From Halomonadaceae bacterium (GTDB lineage: Bacteria > Pseudomonadota > Gammaproteobacteria > Pseudomonadales > Oleiphilaceae), in NCBI GenBank assembly GCA_007692645.1, contig REBR01000214.1, forward strand, positions 1 to 46,281: a stretch of DNA of 46,281 nucleotides. The letters run 5' to 3'. A model generated the notes under the pieces. The model did no database searches and was not told where the DNA came from. It was given only the letters and a program-made list of their open reading frames with translations. Shown here piece after piece: positions 1-8,626 of the stretch (positions are counted from its first letter, which is position 1; each line of letters starts with the position of its first letter). The position numbers and the translations under genes are program-made.

Positions 1-1199
1 ACCCGGTTAGTGCGATAACCCACCCGCACGCCGGGCATCCACCAGCGGTGACTGGAATAGGCGGCGGTAACCGTGGCCCACTGCTGGGCATCCCCCACCA
101 GGTCACGGCTGGCATTCACGTCATAACTGCCGGACAGGGAGTAGTTGCGGTTTTCACTGAACACGGCCCCTTCCAGCTGCAGCTGGCGCTCCATGGTGTG
201 GGTCTCGCTGGTGCTGATCCGGTCGCCAAAGAAAGCAGCGGTAAAGCAGTTGGTGCGGGCCACCTCAGAGGAGCGGTTAGCGCAGTCGGTGCCGATGTCC
301 GGGTAGCGCAGTGTCGGTTCATTCAGGTTGCGCAGGGTGCCGCCGAGGCGGTAGGTGCGTGCGTCCCAGATAACACCCAGGTCCAGGCCAAGGGCGGTGT
401 CCCGGCGCCGGGTGTCGTCCACTTCATCCCGCAGGTCATCCCCCAGATTATCGCTGTCGGAGTCATCCAGGGAGATCACGCTCTTGGTCAGTTCCATGGT
501 GTAGTAGTTCAGCCGGCCACCCACCAGCAGTTGCCCCTCGTCCAGGAACAGGGCGGTGCTGCTGTAACCCAATGACAGGGTGGCGCCAATGCCCCCTTTA
601 ACGTAGGCGGATGAGTTGGTGAAAAGCTCAAAATCATCACCCGAGGACTGAACCTCTATGGGGGCGTCTAGTATGGACACCCGTGCCGACATCGAGCCAC
701 TTAAGCCGATGGCAAACTCACCGCCAATGACCGGAAGGCCGACCCCCAGGGGCATCAGTGGGGGTTGAACCCCCACATCCAGCTTGAGGTAGCCGTCCCG
801 GCCCAGCTCCACCAGCAGTTCATCCAGCTCCAGCTTAAGGGCTTCGGCATCGTTTAGGCTCAGGTTATCCCGATCCAGTTCATCGGCGATGCGGTCAACC
901 CGGTCTTCCAGATTATCTATGGGGCCGAATTCATAGCCCACCGCAAAAGCCCCCATCCCGGTCCAGAAACCGCGACGGTCTGATGCCGACAGGGAAGCGG
1001 GGTTATGGAAGGTGTTCTGCACGGTGCGTGGGTGGCTGGCCCCCCCGAAGCTCATGTTCTGGCCCGTGGGCAAGGCACTCAGTGTGCTCTGGGCCATGGC
1101 CGGGCCTGAGAGTGCCACCAGGGCAGCGGTACCGGCAAGAAAGAGCGGCGTACGCCATGAAAGGGCATAGCGGCGCTGGTGTGACAGGGACTCAGGCAT
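1..1199 (-). CDS. TraF_2-family (PF13729) outer-membrane beta-barrel-like protein, C-terminus cut by the window edge
   Basis: The frame is open from the ATG at 1197-1199 to base 1 with no stop, so about 399 residues are seen and the C-terminus lies outside the window. GGAG sits about 9 bases before the ATG. The N-terminus is a clear signal peptide with a hydrophobic stretch ending in GPAMAQ. Next comes an N-P-A-S motif (HNPASLSAS), which is common in FadL/TraF-like porins. The rest is a short acidic helical part (DELDRDNLSLNDAEAL) and long alternating strands typical of a barrel. I recognise the family as 'conjugal transfer protein TraF' (PF13729). Most chromosomal members have no known link to conjugation, and no other tra gene is seen here. 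The function is therefore unknown; outer-membrane location is inferred. Confidence 0.8.
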   Translation of the reverse strand, partial: MPESLSHQRRYALSWRTPLFLAGTAALVALSGPAMAQSTLSALPTGQNMSFGGASHPRTVQNTFHNPASLSASDRRGFWTGMGAFAVGYEFGPIDNLEDRVDRIADELDRDNLSLNDAEALKLELDELLVELGRDGYLKLDVGVQPPLMPLGVGLPVIGGEFAIGLSGSMSARVSILDAPIEVQSSGDDFELFTNSSAYVKGGIGATLSLGYSSTALFLDEGQLLVGGRLNYYTMELTKSVISLDDSDSDNLGDDLRDEVDDTRRRDTALGLDLGVIWDARTYRLGGTLRNLNEPTLRYPDIGTDCANRSSEVARTNCFTAAFFGDRISTSETHTMERQLQLEGAVFSENRNYSLSGSYDVNASRDLVGDAQQWATVTAAYSSHRWWMPGVRVGYRTNR

Positions 1200-1747
1200 C
1201 GTCCGAAACTCCGTTGGTAGTGCAGCCATGCTGAACCATGGTGCTTAACTTCATACACGATTAAAGATGGCGATAGGGCCCTGGTGCGAAGCAGTCTGGC
1301 ATCGCAGTAATGGTGGTAATCAGCCCCTAACAGGATTACAAAGAGTTTAGAATATGCAGGCTGTAGTGCTTGTTTTATTTTGTAATGTTTGTCATGAATT
1401 ACTGTAGCCGGACCCGGCATGGGAAGCCCGGCTGAATGACGTCTCGGGGAAGTTTTCGGCACTCAGGGACAGGGGGCTTTCCTATGAGAGTGAGCAGATG
1501 CGAGATACAGACTCACCGGCAAACCAACCAGGTTCTTAGTAGGAGGTTAAAAAAGAAGCTTATAGGAAACAGGCATTTAATAAGCTCAAGGCTATGCTTG
1601 TAAGGTATGGACTAGTGGACGTAAGATTTAGTGTATAAATGTTAGGGGGTTGAGTGCGGTTTTTGTCTACATTACGGGGGGCGGCGGTACCGTTTAGTGG
1701 CAGAAAAACGTGCCGGCTTTTCGGTGGAGTGATTAGAGACGGTTTTT
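1200..1747. other. 548-base intergenic region between divergent genes
   Basis: No convincing gene is present. The stretch is AT-richer than its surroundings, especially 1540-1660, which fits promoters for the TraF_2 gene (leftward) and the REC-HDOD gene (rightward). A GC hairpin can be drawn with arms AGCCGG (1406-1411) and CCGGCT (1428-1433). It is not followed by a T-run in either direction, so it is not called a terminator. I could not assign a -10/-35 pair with confidence. Confidence 0.5.
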
Positions 1748-2914
1748 ATGGATGACGCCCGGTCAATTCTGGTCCTGGAAAATGATGTGCGGACTCAGAA
1801 CCTGATTAAAATGCTATTGGAATCCCTTTACCCCGGTGCCCGCCTTATGATTCTGGATCAGGTGGAACGGGCTGAAGCCCATTGTGGTGCCTATCAGCAG
1901 GCCCTGGTGATTGTTAACTGGGATCTGCCCGGTGCCGACAGTACCCGTTTAATCCGTAGTATTCGCAAAACAGACAGTACCACGCCAATTATGATGCTGA
2001 CTGGGCGCTCAGATCGCAACAGCGTGCTGAAGGCTGCCAGATTGGGTATTCAGGGATTCATTGCCTTACCGTTTGACGTAAAAGTATTGAAGGCGCGTCT
2101 TGAGGCAATCCTGCCCCCGTTGGAATCAGCCTCCTCAGCCTCAGCGGTTGAGCTGGTGCCCATGTTGCGCAGCGCCCTGGATCAGGGGGTGAGGCTTTCA
2201 AGCGGGGTGTCTCCCGGAGAGCTATCTGAGCTTATGGAACAGGCGGATTCCCTGTCCATCAACGACCTGTTGGAGCGTTGGCGTGGCCACCCTCAGCTGA
2301 TCGGGGTGCTGTTGAATGCCGCCAATTCCGCCAGCCTGAGGCGTACCGGACAGGCTTGCAGCACGTTGAAAGAGGCGCTGTCGGTGCTCGGTGTTCAGAT
2401 CAGCCTTGGGCATGGGTTTGTGCTGGCAATGGATGTCCGTGGTTCTCTTCGTGAGCCACGGCTGCTGGCACGGGCAAATCAGCTGATGCAAAGCAGTGAG
2501 CAGGTTGGACTCTGGGCAAGCCGGCTGGCCTTTCTTGTCAGGGGTAAAGCCGCCCTCTGCCTGACGGCGGGGCAGCTGTGTGCTCTGGGTGAATTTGCCA
2601 CACTGACTGTGTGTCAACGCTTTGTGGATGCAGGGGGTGCGTTGGATGATGAAGTTCTGGAGAAAACCCTGGTTGACTGGAGCCCGTTACTTGGTAACCG
2701 TCTTAAATCCGACTGGCGCTTGCCGTTGTCACTCAAGGATTTGATTGGGGCTGCCTATGGGTTGGGCAGGGGCCACCAGCCCGCAGACCGTATCGCCATG
2801 AGAGCCGCCATGTTGCTGGCGAAGGACCAGTGGGGTGCGCCAGAGCTGGATAAGCTGCTGAGTCGGCTTGGTATTGAAAAGGAAGTATTGCTGGCGGGTG
2901 TGGTTGCTGAGTAA
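1748..2914 (+). CDS. Response-regulator receiver domain fused to HDOD-like domain, with receiver Lys replaced
   Basis: This is a 388-residue protein. Residues about 5-120 form a CheY-like receiver with an acidic pocket near E11/D13, the expected phospho-acceptor D59 (VNWDLPG) and T85 (MLTGRS). The usual K-P-F lysine is L107 (ALPF), so phosphorylation signalling may be altered. Residues about 150-360 resemble HDOD, a catalytically dead HD-type domain used in signalling, with helices of the type LMEQADSLSINDLL and a central ALSVLGVQ segment. The output partner is unknown. HDOD proteins with receivers often connect to c-di-GMP or motility circuits, but nothing nearby proves this. The Shine-Dalgarno sequence is poor (GAGACGG upstream). 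The gene ends just before a palindromic repeat at a convergent junction. Confidence 0.8.
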   Translation: MDDARSILVLENDVRTQNLIKMLLESLYPGARLMILDQVERAEAHCGAYQQALVIVNWDLPGADSTRLIRSIRKTDSTTPIMMLTGRSDRNSVLKAARLGIQGFIALPFDVKVLKARLEAILPPLESASSASAVELVPMLRSALDQGVRLSSGVSPGELSELMEQADSLSINDLLERWRGHPQLIGVLLNAANSASLRRTGQACSTLKEALSVLGVQISLGHGFVLAMDVRGSLREPRLLARANQLMQSSEQVGLWASRLAFLVRGKAALCLTAGQLCALGEFATLTVCQRFVDAGGALDDEVLEKTLVDWSPLLGNRLKSDWRLPLSLKDLIGAAYGLGRGHQPADRIAMRAAMLLAKDQWGAPELDKLLSRLGIEKEVLLAGVVAE

Positions 2915-2919
2915 AAAAA

Positions 2920-2966
2920 GGGGACAGACCACGTTTATTGCGAGCAATAAAGCGTGGCCTGTCCCC
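2920..2966. repeat. Palindromic repeat copy 1 (GGGGACAGACCACG family)
   Basis: Left arm GGGGACAGACCACGTTTATTG and right arm CAATAAAGCGTGGCCTGTCCCC form a near-perfect hairpin with a CGAG loop. The element lies 5 bases after the stop of the REC-HDOD gene and 28 bases before the end of the convergent ATP-grasp gene. A stem with A/T-rich inner arms at this position could act as a two-way terminator. The family recurs four more times in the window. Confidence 0.95.
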
Positions 2967-2993
2967 CGACTTACCCCGACTTAGGGCAAGCCT

Positions 2994-4301
2994 CTAGACG
3001 TAAAAGTCCAGATCTTCCTGCTTTTTCAACAGATCCCGCAACTTGATCGGGTCATCACCACTAAAGAAGATCAGCCCCCAATGGGTGCCAAAAGCGGCCC
3101 GGTCAGGCACGGTTTCTTCCGTAGGCGCCACCAGTTCGTGGGATTCAAAATAGGGGTGCTCCGTGGTTTCCGGGGGCATTTCCAGCTTGCTGACCACCCG
3201 GCGGCGCGGGTATACACCAAAGCAGCCGGCGTAGCACTTCGCATCCACTACTTCCTTGGGAAAGAAGGCAGCCACTTCTTCTTTGGTGCTTTTGGGATCA
3301 AACACCAGCATGGATGCCTGGTAGGCACTGAAGCCATAAGCACGCTCGATCAGTTCAAACGCCTTGAACCCGGGGGGACGGTAGGCCACTTCGCCAAAGT
3401 ACATCTCGCCGTCGGCGGTGACGAAGTATTCCGGGTGAATCAGACCAAACTTGATGTCGAAAGTCTTGATCAGCAGCTCGATCTGCTTGGTAATCGCGGT
3501 ACGCCAGCTCTCAAGTTGCTCGGTGGCGGGAACGAAGACCGAGTAGCCCAGGGTTACGTATTCGGAAATATTCAGGAACTGGATTTTGCCATCGTGAATC
3601 CAGGCTTCCACTGCAAATTCCCAGCCATCCAGGTGGCTTTCCATCAGCAGGGGGTATTCCTCTTGGGGAATACTGTCGATCTCTTCGATATTGCGGATCA
3701 TCCGGTGACCGAGACAGCCGGCCTTGTCGAAGGCTTTCACGTGAATCGGGTCATCCAGATCGCCATCCAGCTTGAGCAGGGTCTGGTTAACCCGCTTCAT
3801 AAAGCGGATGATGTCTTCCTTTTCGTGGGCTTCTTCGAAGATGCCGACACGAATGCCACCGAGCTGGGCGCGGCGCTTCATCAGGGCTTTGTCACGGAAC
3901 AGAATGGACTGGCCGTACATGCGCGGGCTGTCCATCAGTACTGAGTTAATGGCGCCGGACCACTCAACGGTCTCCTCGAAGAGGGGGATGGCCACATCCA
4001 CGCCTTCGGCTTTCAGCCGTTCAGCAATCTCCAGGGAGCGGTCATTGATCCGCAAAAAGTTCCAGGGGATAAACGGGATATTATTGGCGGTACAGAAGTC
4101 CGCGGCCCATTCCGGTGCAATCACGATATAACGGCGGTCAAACTTCTGGGCGGCCTTAATGGCATTCACGCTCCAGCCAAGTAAGGCTATATAGCCTTTG
4201 TTGGGATCTTTGGGGGTCTCTGTACCACGAACGGAATCCATGGTGGGGTCGAGCCAGGCTTTTACCGAGGTGGGTAATTGCTTTTCTGATGTAACAGACA
4301 T
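2994..4301 (-). CDS. ATP-grasp family carboxylate-amine/thiol ligase
   Basis: This 435-residue soluble protein has no signal peptide. The N-terminal domain (about 35-130) looks like the Rossmann-type pre-ATP-grasp domain (GYIALLGWSVNAIKAA). An ATP-grasp domain follows (about 135-330) with R and K residues in FRDKALMKRRA. The metal-binding acidic segments appear as LDGWEFAVEAW and HPEYFV...GEMYFGEVAYRPPG. The family couples ATP hydrolysis to an acyl-phosphate intermediate and then joins an amine or thiol. The substrate cannot be told from sequence. AAGGAT sits 9 bases before the ATG. It is divergent from the 656-residue protein at 4561, with 259 bases between them, and the pair is enclosed by two copies of the same palindrome. 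That suggests a two-gene module. Confidence 0.82.
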   Translation of the reverse strand: MSVTSEKQLPTSVKAWLDPTMDSVRGTETPKDPNKGYIALLGWSVNAIKAAQKFDRRYIVIAPEWAADFCTANNIPFIPWNFLRINDRSLEIAERLKAEGVDVAIPLFEETVEWSGAINSVLMDSPRMYGQSILFRDKALMKRRAQLGGIRVGIFEEAHEKEDIIRFMKRVNQTLLKLDGDLDDPIHVKAFDKAGCLGHRMIRNIEEIDSIPQEEYPLLMESHLDGWEFAVEAWIHDGKIQFLNISEYVTLGYSVFVPATEQLESWRTAITKQIELLIKTFDIKFGLIHPEYFVTADGEMYFGEVAYRPPGFKAFELIERAYGFSAYQASMLVFDPKSTKEEVAAFFPKEVVDAKCYAGCFGVYPRRRVVSKLEMPPETTEHPYFESHELVAPTEETVPDRAAFGTHWGLIFFSGDDPIKLRDLLKKQEDLDFYV

Positions 4302-4560
4302 TCGATGATATCCTTGTTGGTCAACCCGGAGTAGTGGCGCTGGCAGTGGCGCGCTTCAGGTGAACCAGGCCTTGCGGCTGTGGAGTATGCAGGGGATTGA
4401 GTGGCTTTACTGCGGACTTTTTTATCCCAATCGACGCTACTAATGTAGCCTTTTTGGTTGCAAATAGAAACGAATGCGCCGGAATCATTTGCTTTCGAAG
4501 CGCCTGAAGTGCTTCTTTGGGCCATTCCCAACGGCAGATTAAGCAAGCAAGGATAATCGT
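4302..4560. promoter_or_regulatory. Shared divergent promoter region (ATP-grasp / Cys-protease-like gene)
   Basis: These 259 bases separate two divergent starts, each preceded by an AAGGAT-type ribosome-binding site (about 4311-4316 on the minus strand; AAGGATAATC directly before 4561 on the plus strand). Promoters for both genes must lie here unless they are further upstream. I see no clear -10/-35 pair or operator palindrome. Confidence 0.4.
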
Positions 4561-6531
4561 GTGAATAGTTCTCTCTCTGATTCAGTGGCCAACCCCGCGG
4601 TAACCACCTTTGACAAGGCGCTGGAACAGCTCGCACTGGCCCGCCAGAATGACCCGAAAGCGCGCAATACCCAAGTACTGGAAGCCGCCCTTGCCGTGAT
4701 GCAGGCACCCGGTGGTCTGGATGCCCTGTATGCCCGGGTGCCGGCCATGGAAGCGAATGGTGTGTTTACCAACGGTGACTGGGGCAAGCCGGCTATTTTG
4801 CAGCCCGCCCTTGCGGTGCGCACCCTGCGCCAGGGAGCACCAGACTTTACGGCGATTGAAGCCCTGAGTGAGCTTCGCCTGTTGGCGGTGGCCATGGGGG
4901 ATTACCGCCATCCCGGTATTTCAGCGGAGCGGGCCAGGAATTTCCTCACCCAGGTTACGGCACTGAATCTGGATCTGCTCTCAGGCCAGATGAGTGAGGC
5001 GGACCGGGAGCGGCCCCAGGGACTGGGGCAGATCGTCAATTCCCTGTATCAGTACCTGCTGGAGCGGCTGGGCTACGAGAGTATTCTGGAGAGCCTGGTG
5101 GATGAAGTGCGCCGCTTGCTGGCGCAACGCCCGATCCAGACCGACAGCATCAAGCAGATGGTCAGCCAGATAGCCAAATGCCTGTTTGACCCGGAAATTG
5201 ATACCACCGGCATGCACAAAGCGGCCCGCCTGGTGAGTGCCCTGTTTGGTGCCAGCACAGGCTGCCGGGATGACCCGGGCTTTGCGGTTTATGGTGAGCG
5301 CCTGGGCGCTATGGACGAAGCGGCACTGACTGAAGAAGCCCACAGCTTTGCCCGTGCCATGCATGAAACCGGCATGGTGTCTCCCTACCACCCCCTGCTG
5401 CTAAGGCATCTGCGAGGTCAATGGGACGAGCTGATACCCCAGGCTTTGGGCCTGAGTATTACCGGCAACGATGTCCTGCAATGTTACCGCCAGATCGTGC
5501 TGAAACTCATTGACGATGCTATCCACCCGGAAACCAGCCAGGCGGTCTATGGGCTGGCTCTGTTTCTTGAGCGCGGCTCACTGTTCACCCCTGCCGTGGC
5601 TGCAGGGTTGTGGCGGCAAATTGAATTAAGACTGAGCCAGGCGGTAGCGGCACAAATCAGTGAGGTTTTCGGTGATGCTCTTCCTCCCAGGGTGTTTTTG
5701 CTGGCGGGGGTCCTCAGCCTGCTGGGTCAGCCATTGGGTATTGGTCAGGGCAATAACCCCACCTGCCAGTCGGTTATCGGTCTTTCCATGTGGGCTTTTA
5801 ATGACGCGGATTACCTGTTGCAGCTCGTGGTCTGGGCCGCCCGTGATGACGATGTGCTCATGCGCTTTGAAGGCCAGCACATTAACTCCCAGCACCTGGA
5901 ACCCGGCCTGGCGAAAGAAGCGCCCACGGATGTGGACCCGGTGTCATTGATTCTGGTGCCTCACCTTGACCGCATCTATGGCGAGATGGGGCGCCTGTGT
6001 GGGGAGCGGGACGACGACCTGCACCGCTGGATCAATCCGGAAATGTACGGCTGGTGGGTGGGCCATGGCTTTATCAGCGGTATCAGCCAGGAAACCGGTA
6101 AGATCCATGATTATGAGGATTTTATCCGCCACTTCTATGCCTGTTACCACCCCTACTACAACGGCAATATCCCTGTGATTCACCCGCAACCCGCAGGTAT
6201 CGCCGTTACCGACAGTGGTGGGCGCCTGGTGGGGCGCCACGCCATCACCATCGTCCGGGTCAACCTGGATCGTGCGGGGGAGATGCGACTTTACTTTTAC
6301 AACCCCAACAACGACAGCGGCCAGGACTGGGGGCAGGGAATCAACTGCTCCACTCAGAGCAATGGCGAGCGCCACGGGGAAGCATCACTGTCGTTTGCTG
6401 AGTTTGCGTCGCGTTTGTGTGTATTCCATTACGACACCCGGGAGTTGGGGGAGCTTTCGGTGGTGCCAGAACAGGATATTGCCCATGCCACCAAGCTTGG
6501 CCGTACCAGCTGGGCTGCAGATTACGAGTGA
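4561..6531 (+). CDS. Unrecognised 656-residue protein with papain-like C/H/N signature at the C-terminus
   Basis: I do not recognise the family. The start is GTG with AAGGA about 8 bases upstream; no better ATG exists nearby. Residues 1-380 are mostly helical and lack signal peptide or membrane segments. The last 270 residues carry a pattern expected for a papain/transglutaminase-type fold. It consists of Q396 six residues before C402 (QGNNPTCQS), the same spacing as papain Gln19-Cys25; then H560 (GRHAITIV); then N581 or a neighbour (YFYNPNND, 581-585) on the following strand. This would place an oxyanion Gln and a Cys-His-Asn triad in order. A peptidase, amidase or acyltransferase role is inference. 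The divergent ATP-grasp ligase suggests one gene makes and the other cleaves or transfers an amide-type bond. Confidence 0.75.
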   Translation: MNSSLSDSVANPAVTTFDKALEQLALARQNDPKARNTQVLEAALAVMQAPGGLDALYARVPAMEANGVFTNGDWGKPAILQPALAVRTLRQGAPDFTAIEALSELRLLAVAMGDYRHPGISAERARNFLTQVTALNLDLLSGQMSEADRERPQGLGQIVNSLYQYLLERLGYESILESLVDEVRRLLAQRPIQTDSIKQMVSQIAKCLFDPEIDTTGMHKAARLVSALFGASTGCRDDPGFAVYGERLGAMDEAALTEEAHSFARAMHETGMVSPYHPLLLRHLRGQWDELIPQALGLSITGNDVLQCYRQIVLKLIDDAIHPETSQAVYGLALFLERGSLFTPAVAAGLWRQIELRLSQAVAAQISEVFGDALPPRVFLLAGVLSLLGQPLGIGQGNNPTCQSVIGLSMWAFNDADYLLQLVVWAARDDDVLMRFEGQHINSQHLEPGLAKEAPTDVDPVSLILVPHLDRIYGEMGRLCGERDDDLHRWINPEMYGWWVGHGFISGISQETGKIHDYEDFIRHFYACYHPYYNGNIPVIHPQPAGIAVTDSGGRLVGRHAITIVRVNLDRAGEMRLYFYNPNNDSGQDWGQGINCSTQSNGERHGEASLSFAEFASRLCVFHYDTRELGELSVVPEQDIAHATKLGRTSWAADYE

Positions 6532-6543
6532 CTGGCATAAAAT

Positions 6544-6590
6544 GGGGACAGACCACGTTTTTTGAAGTGCTAAAAACGTGGTCTGTCCCC
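6544..6590. repeat. Palindromic repeat copy 2 (GGGGACAGACCACG family)
   Basis: Arms GGGGACAGACCACGTTTTT and AAAAACGTGGTCTGTCCCC flank a short TGAAGTGCT loop. It is followed by partial echoes (TCTGACTCG twice and TGTCCCCTCTGACT, 6591-6624). It lies between the convergent ends of the 656-residue gene and the Na/Pi cotransporter gene, where the T/A-rich inner stem could serve both as terminator. Confidence 0.95.
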
Positions 6591-6622
6591 TCTGACTCGA
6601 CTCTGACTCGTGTCCCCTCTGA

Positions 6623-8362
6623 CTAAGCTCTGGTGCCGATCATCCGCATCGCCTTCAAGCGCCGTCCCGCGGCAGACTCATTGACGTTAAGCACGTGGTC
6701 ACCGATCCGCTCCAGACGATTCAGTATGTCGATAAAAACCACACCGGCCCGGGCGGAGTAGGCGCCTTTTTCCAGTCGGGCGAAATGGTTGTCCCGGAAG
6801 ATATCCCGCAGTTTGTCCAGCTGCTCTTCCAGTTCGATAGCCTTTGACAGATCTACATCAATTGGCCTTTTGGCCACGTTGGCGGTCATGAAAGTGATAG
6901 CACCCTGCAGTGATGTCATCATCTTTACCATCTCTTCCGTGGCCAGCTCGGGCCATTCCGCATTGGATTCCCGCATACGCTCGATCAGTTTGCCGATCTG
7001 ATAGTAAATGTCGGCGATACGCTCCAGATCATTGATCATGGTTTGCATAAAGCGAATCTGCTCGGTGGTTTCGTGTTCCAGATGTGTCCGCTCGCCGATA
7101 CGTACCAGAAAGTCCGATATCTCGATTTCGAGCTGGTCCGTGGCCTCTTCGTATTTGTGAATCTTTTGCAGCAGCTTCTCCCGGTCTGCATCCGGGTTAA
7201 ACAGCAGGTCGGTCGCCGCCTCGTGCATCTTTTCGATAATACCCGCGAATTGCTGGGTTTCTTTCTGAGCCTGCTCAATGGCCAGGGTCGGGGAGGACAT
7301 CATGCCGGCGCTGATGAATTTCAGGTGGAATTGATCATCCTCACCGCCACGGTCCGGCTGGATATATTCCACAAAGCGGATCAGGTAGGGCACAAACGCG
7401 AACAACAGCACCACGTTGAGTATGTTGAACGTGGTATGGAATAGGGACAGCGCCAATGTGGCGTTGGAGCGGGATTCAATATCGCCGGTCATTACCGACA
7501 TAGTGCTGTTGGTGAAAGTCTGGATGGCAGAATCCATCAGATGCAGTACCGGGAAAATGATGGCCATCATCCAGATCACGCCGATGATGTTGAAAAAGAA
7601 GTGGAATCTTGCGGCCCGTTTGGCGTGGACGTTACCCACCAATGCGGCGAGGTTGGCGGTGACCGTGGTGCCGATGTTCTCCCCCAGGATCATGGCTGCC
7701 GCTATGGGGAAGGAGATCCAGCCTTCAAACAGCATCACCAGGGTAATGGCGGTGGCGGCAGAAGAGGACTGGGTCAGCAGGGTGAGCAGGGTACCCACTG
7801 CAATAAACAGGATTAACGAGAGGTAGCCGTAATCAGTAAAAGCGTCCATGAAGGCAAACATCGCCGGGTTGGCGTTGATGTCCGGTACGGCCCCTTTGAG
7901 GAATTCCAGACCGATAAACAGGATACCAAAACCCACCATGGTCTCGGCCAGGTTGCGTAAACGGCTGTTTTTCGAAAACAGAAAAACAAAGAAAATCCCG
8001 ATCAGAGCGACCGCAATGGGGGTGATCGCAAACTTGAAGCCGAACAGGGCGACCATCCAGGCGGTAATGGTGGTGCCGATATTGGCCCCCATGATGACCC
8101 CGGTGGATTGCACAAAAGTGAGCAGCCCGGCATTCACGAAACTCACCGTCATGACAGTGGTGGTGGTGGAAGACTGGGTAATGGCGGTGGTGCCAAAGCC
8201 GGTGACTACGCCGGTAAAGCGGTTGCGGGTCATGCCCCCGAGAATGCTCTTAAGCCGATGACCGGCCACATTCTGCAGCCCTTCACTGAAGATCTTCATG
8301 CCAAAAATGAAGATGCCCAGTGAGCCGATCAGCTGCAGAAAATCAAACAGGGTGTAGGTCAT
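6623..8362 (-). CDS. Na+/phosphate cotransporter family protein with C-terminal PhoU-like domain
   Basis: This 579-residue protein has two inverted Na_Pi_cotrans repeats in the inner membrane. They carry the signature QSSTTTT (63-69) and QSSSAAT (198-204). About 8-9 hydrophobic segments lie between residues 8 and 330. Residues about 345-560 are a soluble helical domain with the repeated E/D-rich pattern of PhoU (NDLERIADIYYQIG and LNRLERIGDHVLN). Family members import phosphate using Na+ or export excess phosphate; the direction is not set by sequence. The gene is divergent from osmC. A Pho-box-like pair of heptamers lies about 130-150 bases upstream of its start. The Shine-Dalgarno is modest (AAAGG). 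Confidence 0.9.
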   Translation of the reverse strand: MTYTLFDFLQLIGSLGIFIFGMKIFSEGLQNVAGHRLKSILGGMTRNRFTGVVTGFGTTAITQSSTTTTVMTVSFVNAGLLTFVQSTGVIMGANIGTTITAWMVALFGFKFAITPIAVALIGIFFVFLFSKNSRLRNLAETMVGFGILFIGLEFLKGAVPDINANPAMFAFMDAFTDYGYLSLILFIAVGTLLTLLTQSSSAATAITLVMLFEGWISFPIAAAMILGENIGTTVTANLAALVGNVHAKRAARFHFFFNIIGVIWMMAIIFPVLHLMDSAIQTFTNSTMSVMTGDIESRSNATLALSLFHTTFNILNVVLLFAFVPYLIRFVEYIQPDRGGEDDQFHLKFISAGMMSSPTLAIEQAQKETQQFAGIIEKMHEAATDLLFNPDADREKLLQKIHKYEEATDQLEIEISDFLVRIGERTHLEHETTEQIRFMQTMINDLERIADIYYQIGKLIERMRESNAEWPELATEEMVKMMTSLQGAITFMTANVAKRPIDVDLSKAIELEEQLDKLRDIFRDNHFARLEKGAYSARAGVVFIDILNRLERIGDHVLNVNESAAGRRLKAMRMIGTRA

Positions 8363-8492
8363 GAATCTGGCCTTTGTCGGGGGTTGTGCCGGCTATGGAT
8401 CCGGGGCACGGTATGTGGGAATCACTGCAGGAATTTGGGGCATGCATAATAAGTGATGAGTAACTTTGCGGGGTATAGTTTACTCATTTTTC

Positions 8493-8510
8493 CTGTCATG
8501 AAAATGTCAT
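8493..8510 (+). promoter_or_regulatory. Pho-box-like direct heptamer pair
   Basis: The sequence CTGTCAT-GAAA-ATGTCAT gives two CTGTCAT-type heptamers at an 11-base period, as in the E. coli PhoB site. It lies in the 264-base region between the divergent Na/Pi cotransporter and osmC genes. As written it points towards osmC, where no good -10 follows. On the minus strand a TAAACT hexamer lies 10 bases beyond it, pointing at the transporter gene, but the heptamers are then in the unusual orientation. Regulation by PhoB is therefore only a suggestion. A small palindrome (CGCCA-GTTT-TGGCG, 8580-8593) sits closer to osmC. Confidence 0.45.
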
Positions 8511-8626
8511 TAATAAAAAACCGTCTTCACAGACTGCGTAAAACCACCTTAGAGTGAAAGCCGTAGCTCTTAAATGTGTCGCCAGTTTTGGCGTAAATAG
8601 CTGAATCAATAAAGGAGTTTCATACC

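Noticed and set aside
1500-1560. Fragment resembling a c-di-GMP riboswitch (GGCAAACC followed by AGGTT)
   Set aside because: The long P1 stem and the conserved GGGACGCAAAGCC-type half of the GEMM motif are missing.
3081-3944. 287-codon plus-strand frame inside the ATP-grasp gene
   Set aside because: It is a shadow of a conserved gene on the opposite strand, with no Shine-Dalgarno and no known domain.
4310-4325. TTGTTGGTCAA as a possible FNR box before the ATP-grasp gene
   Set aside because: The spacing between half-sites is too short and the left half-site is incomplete.
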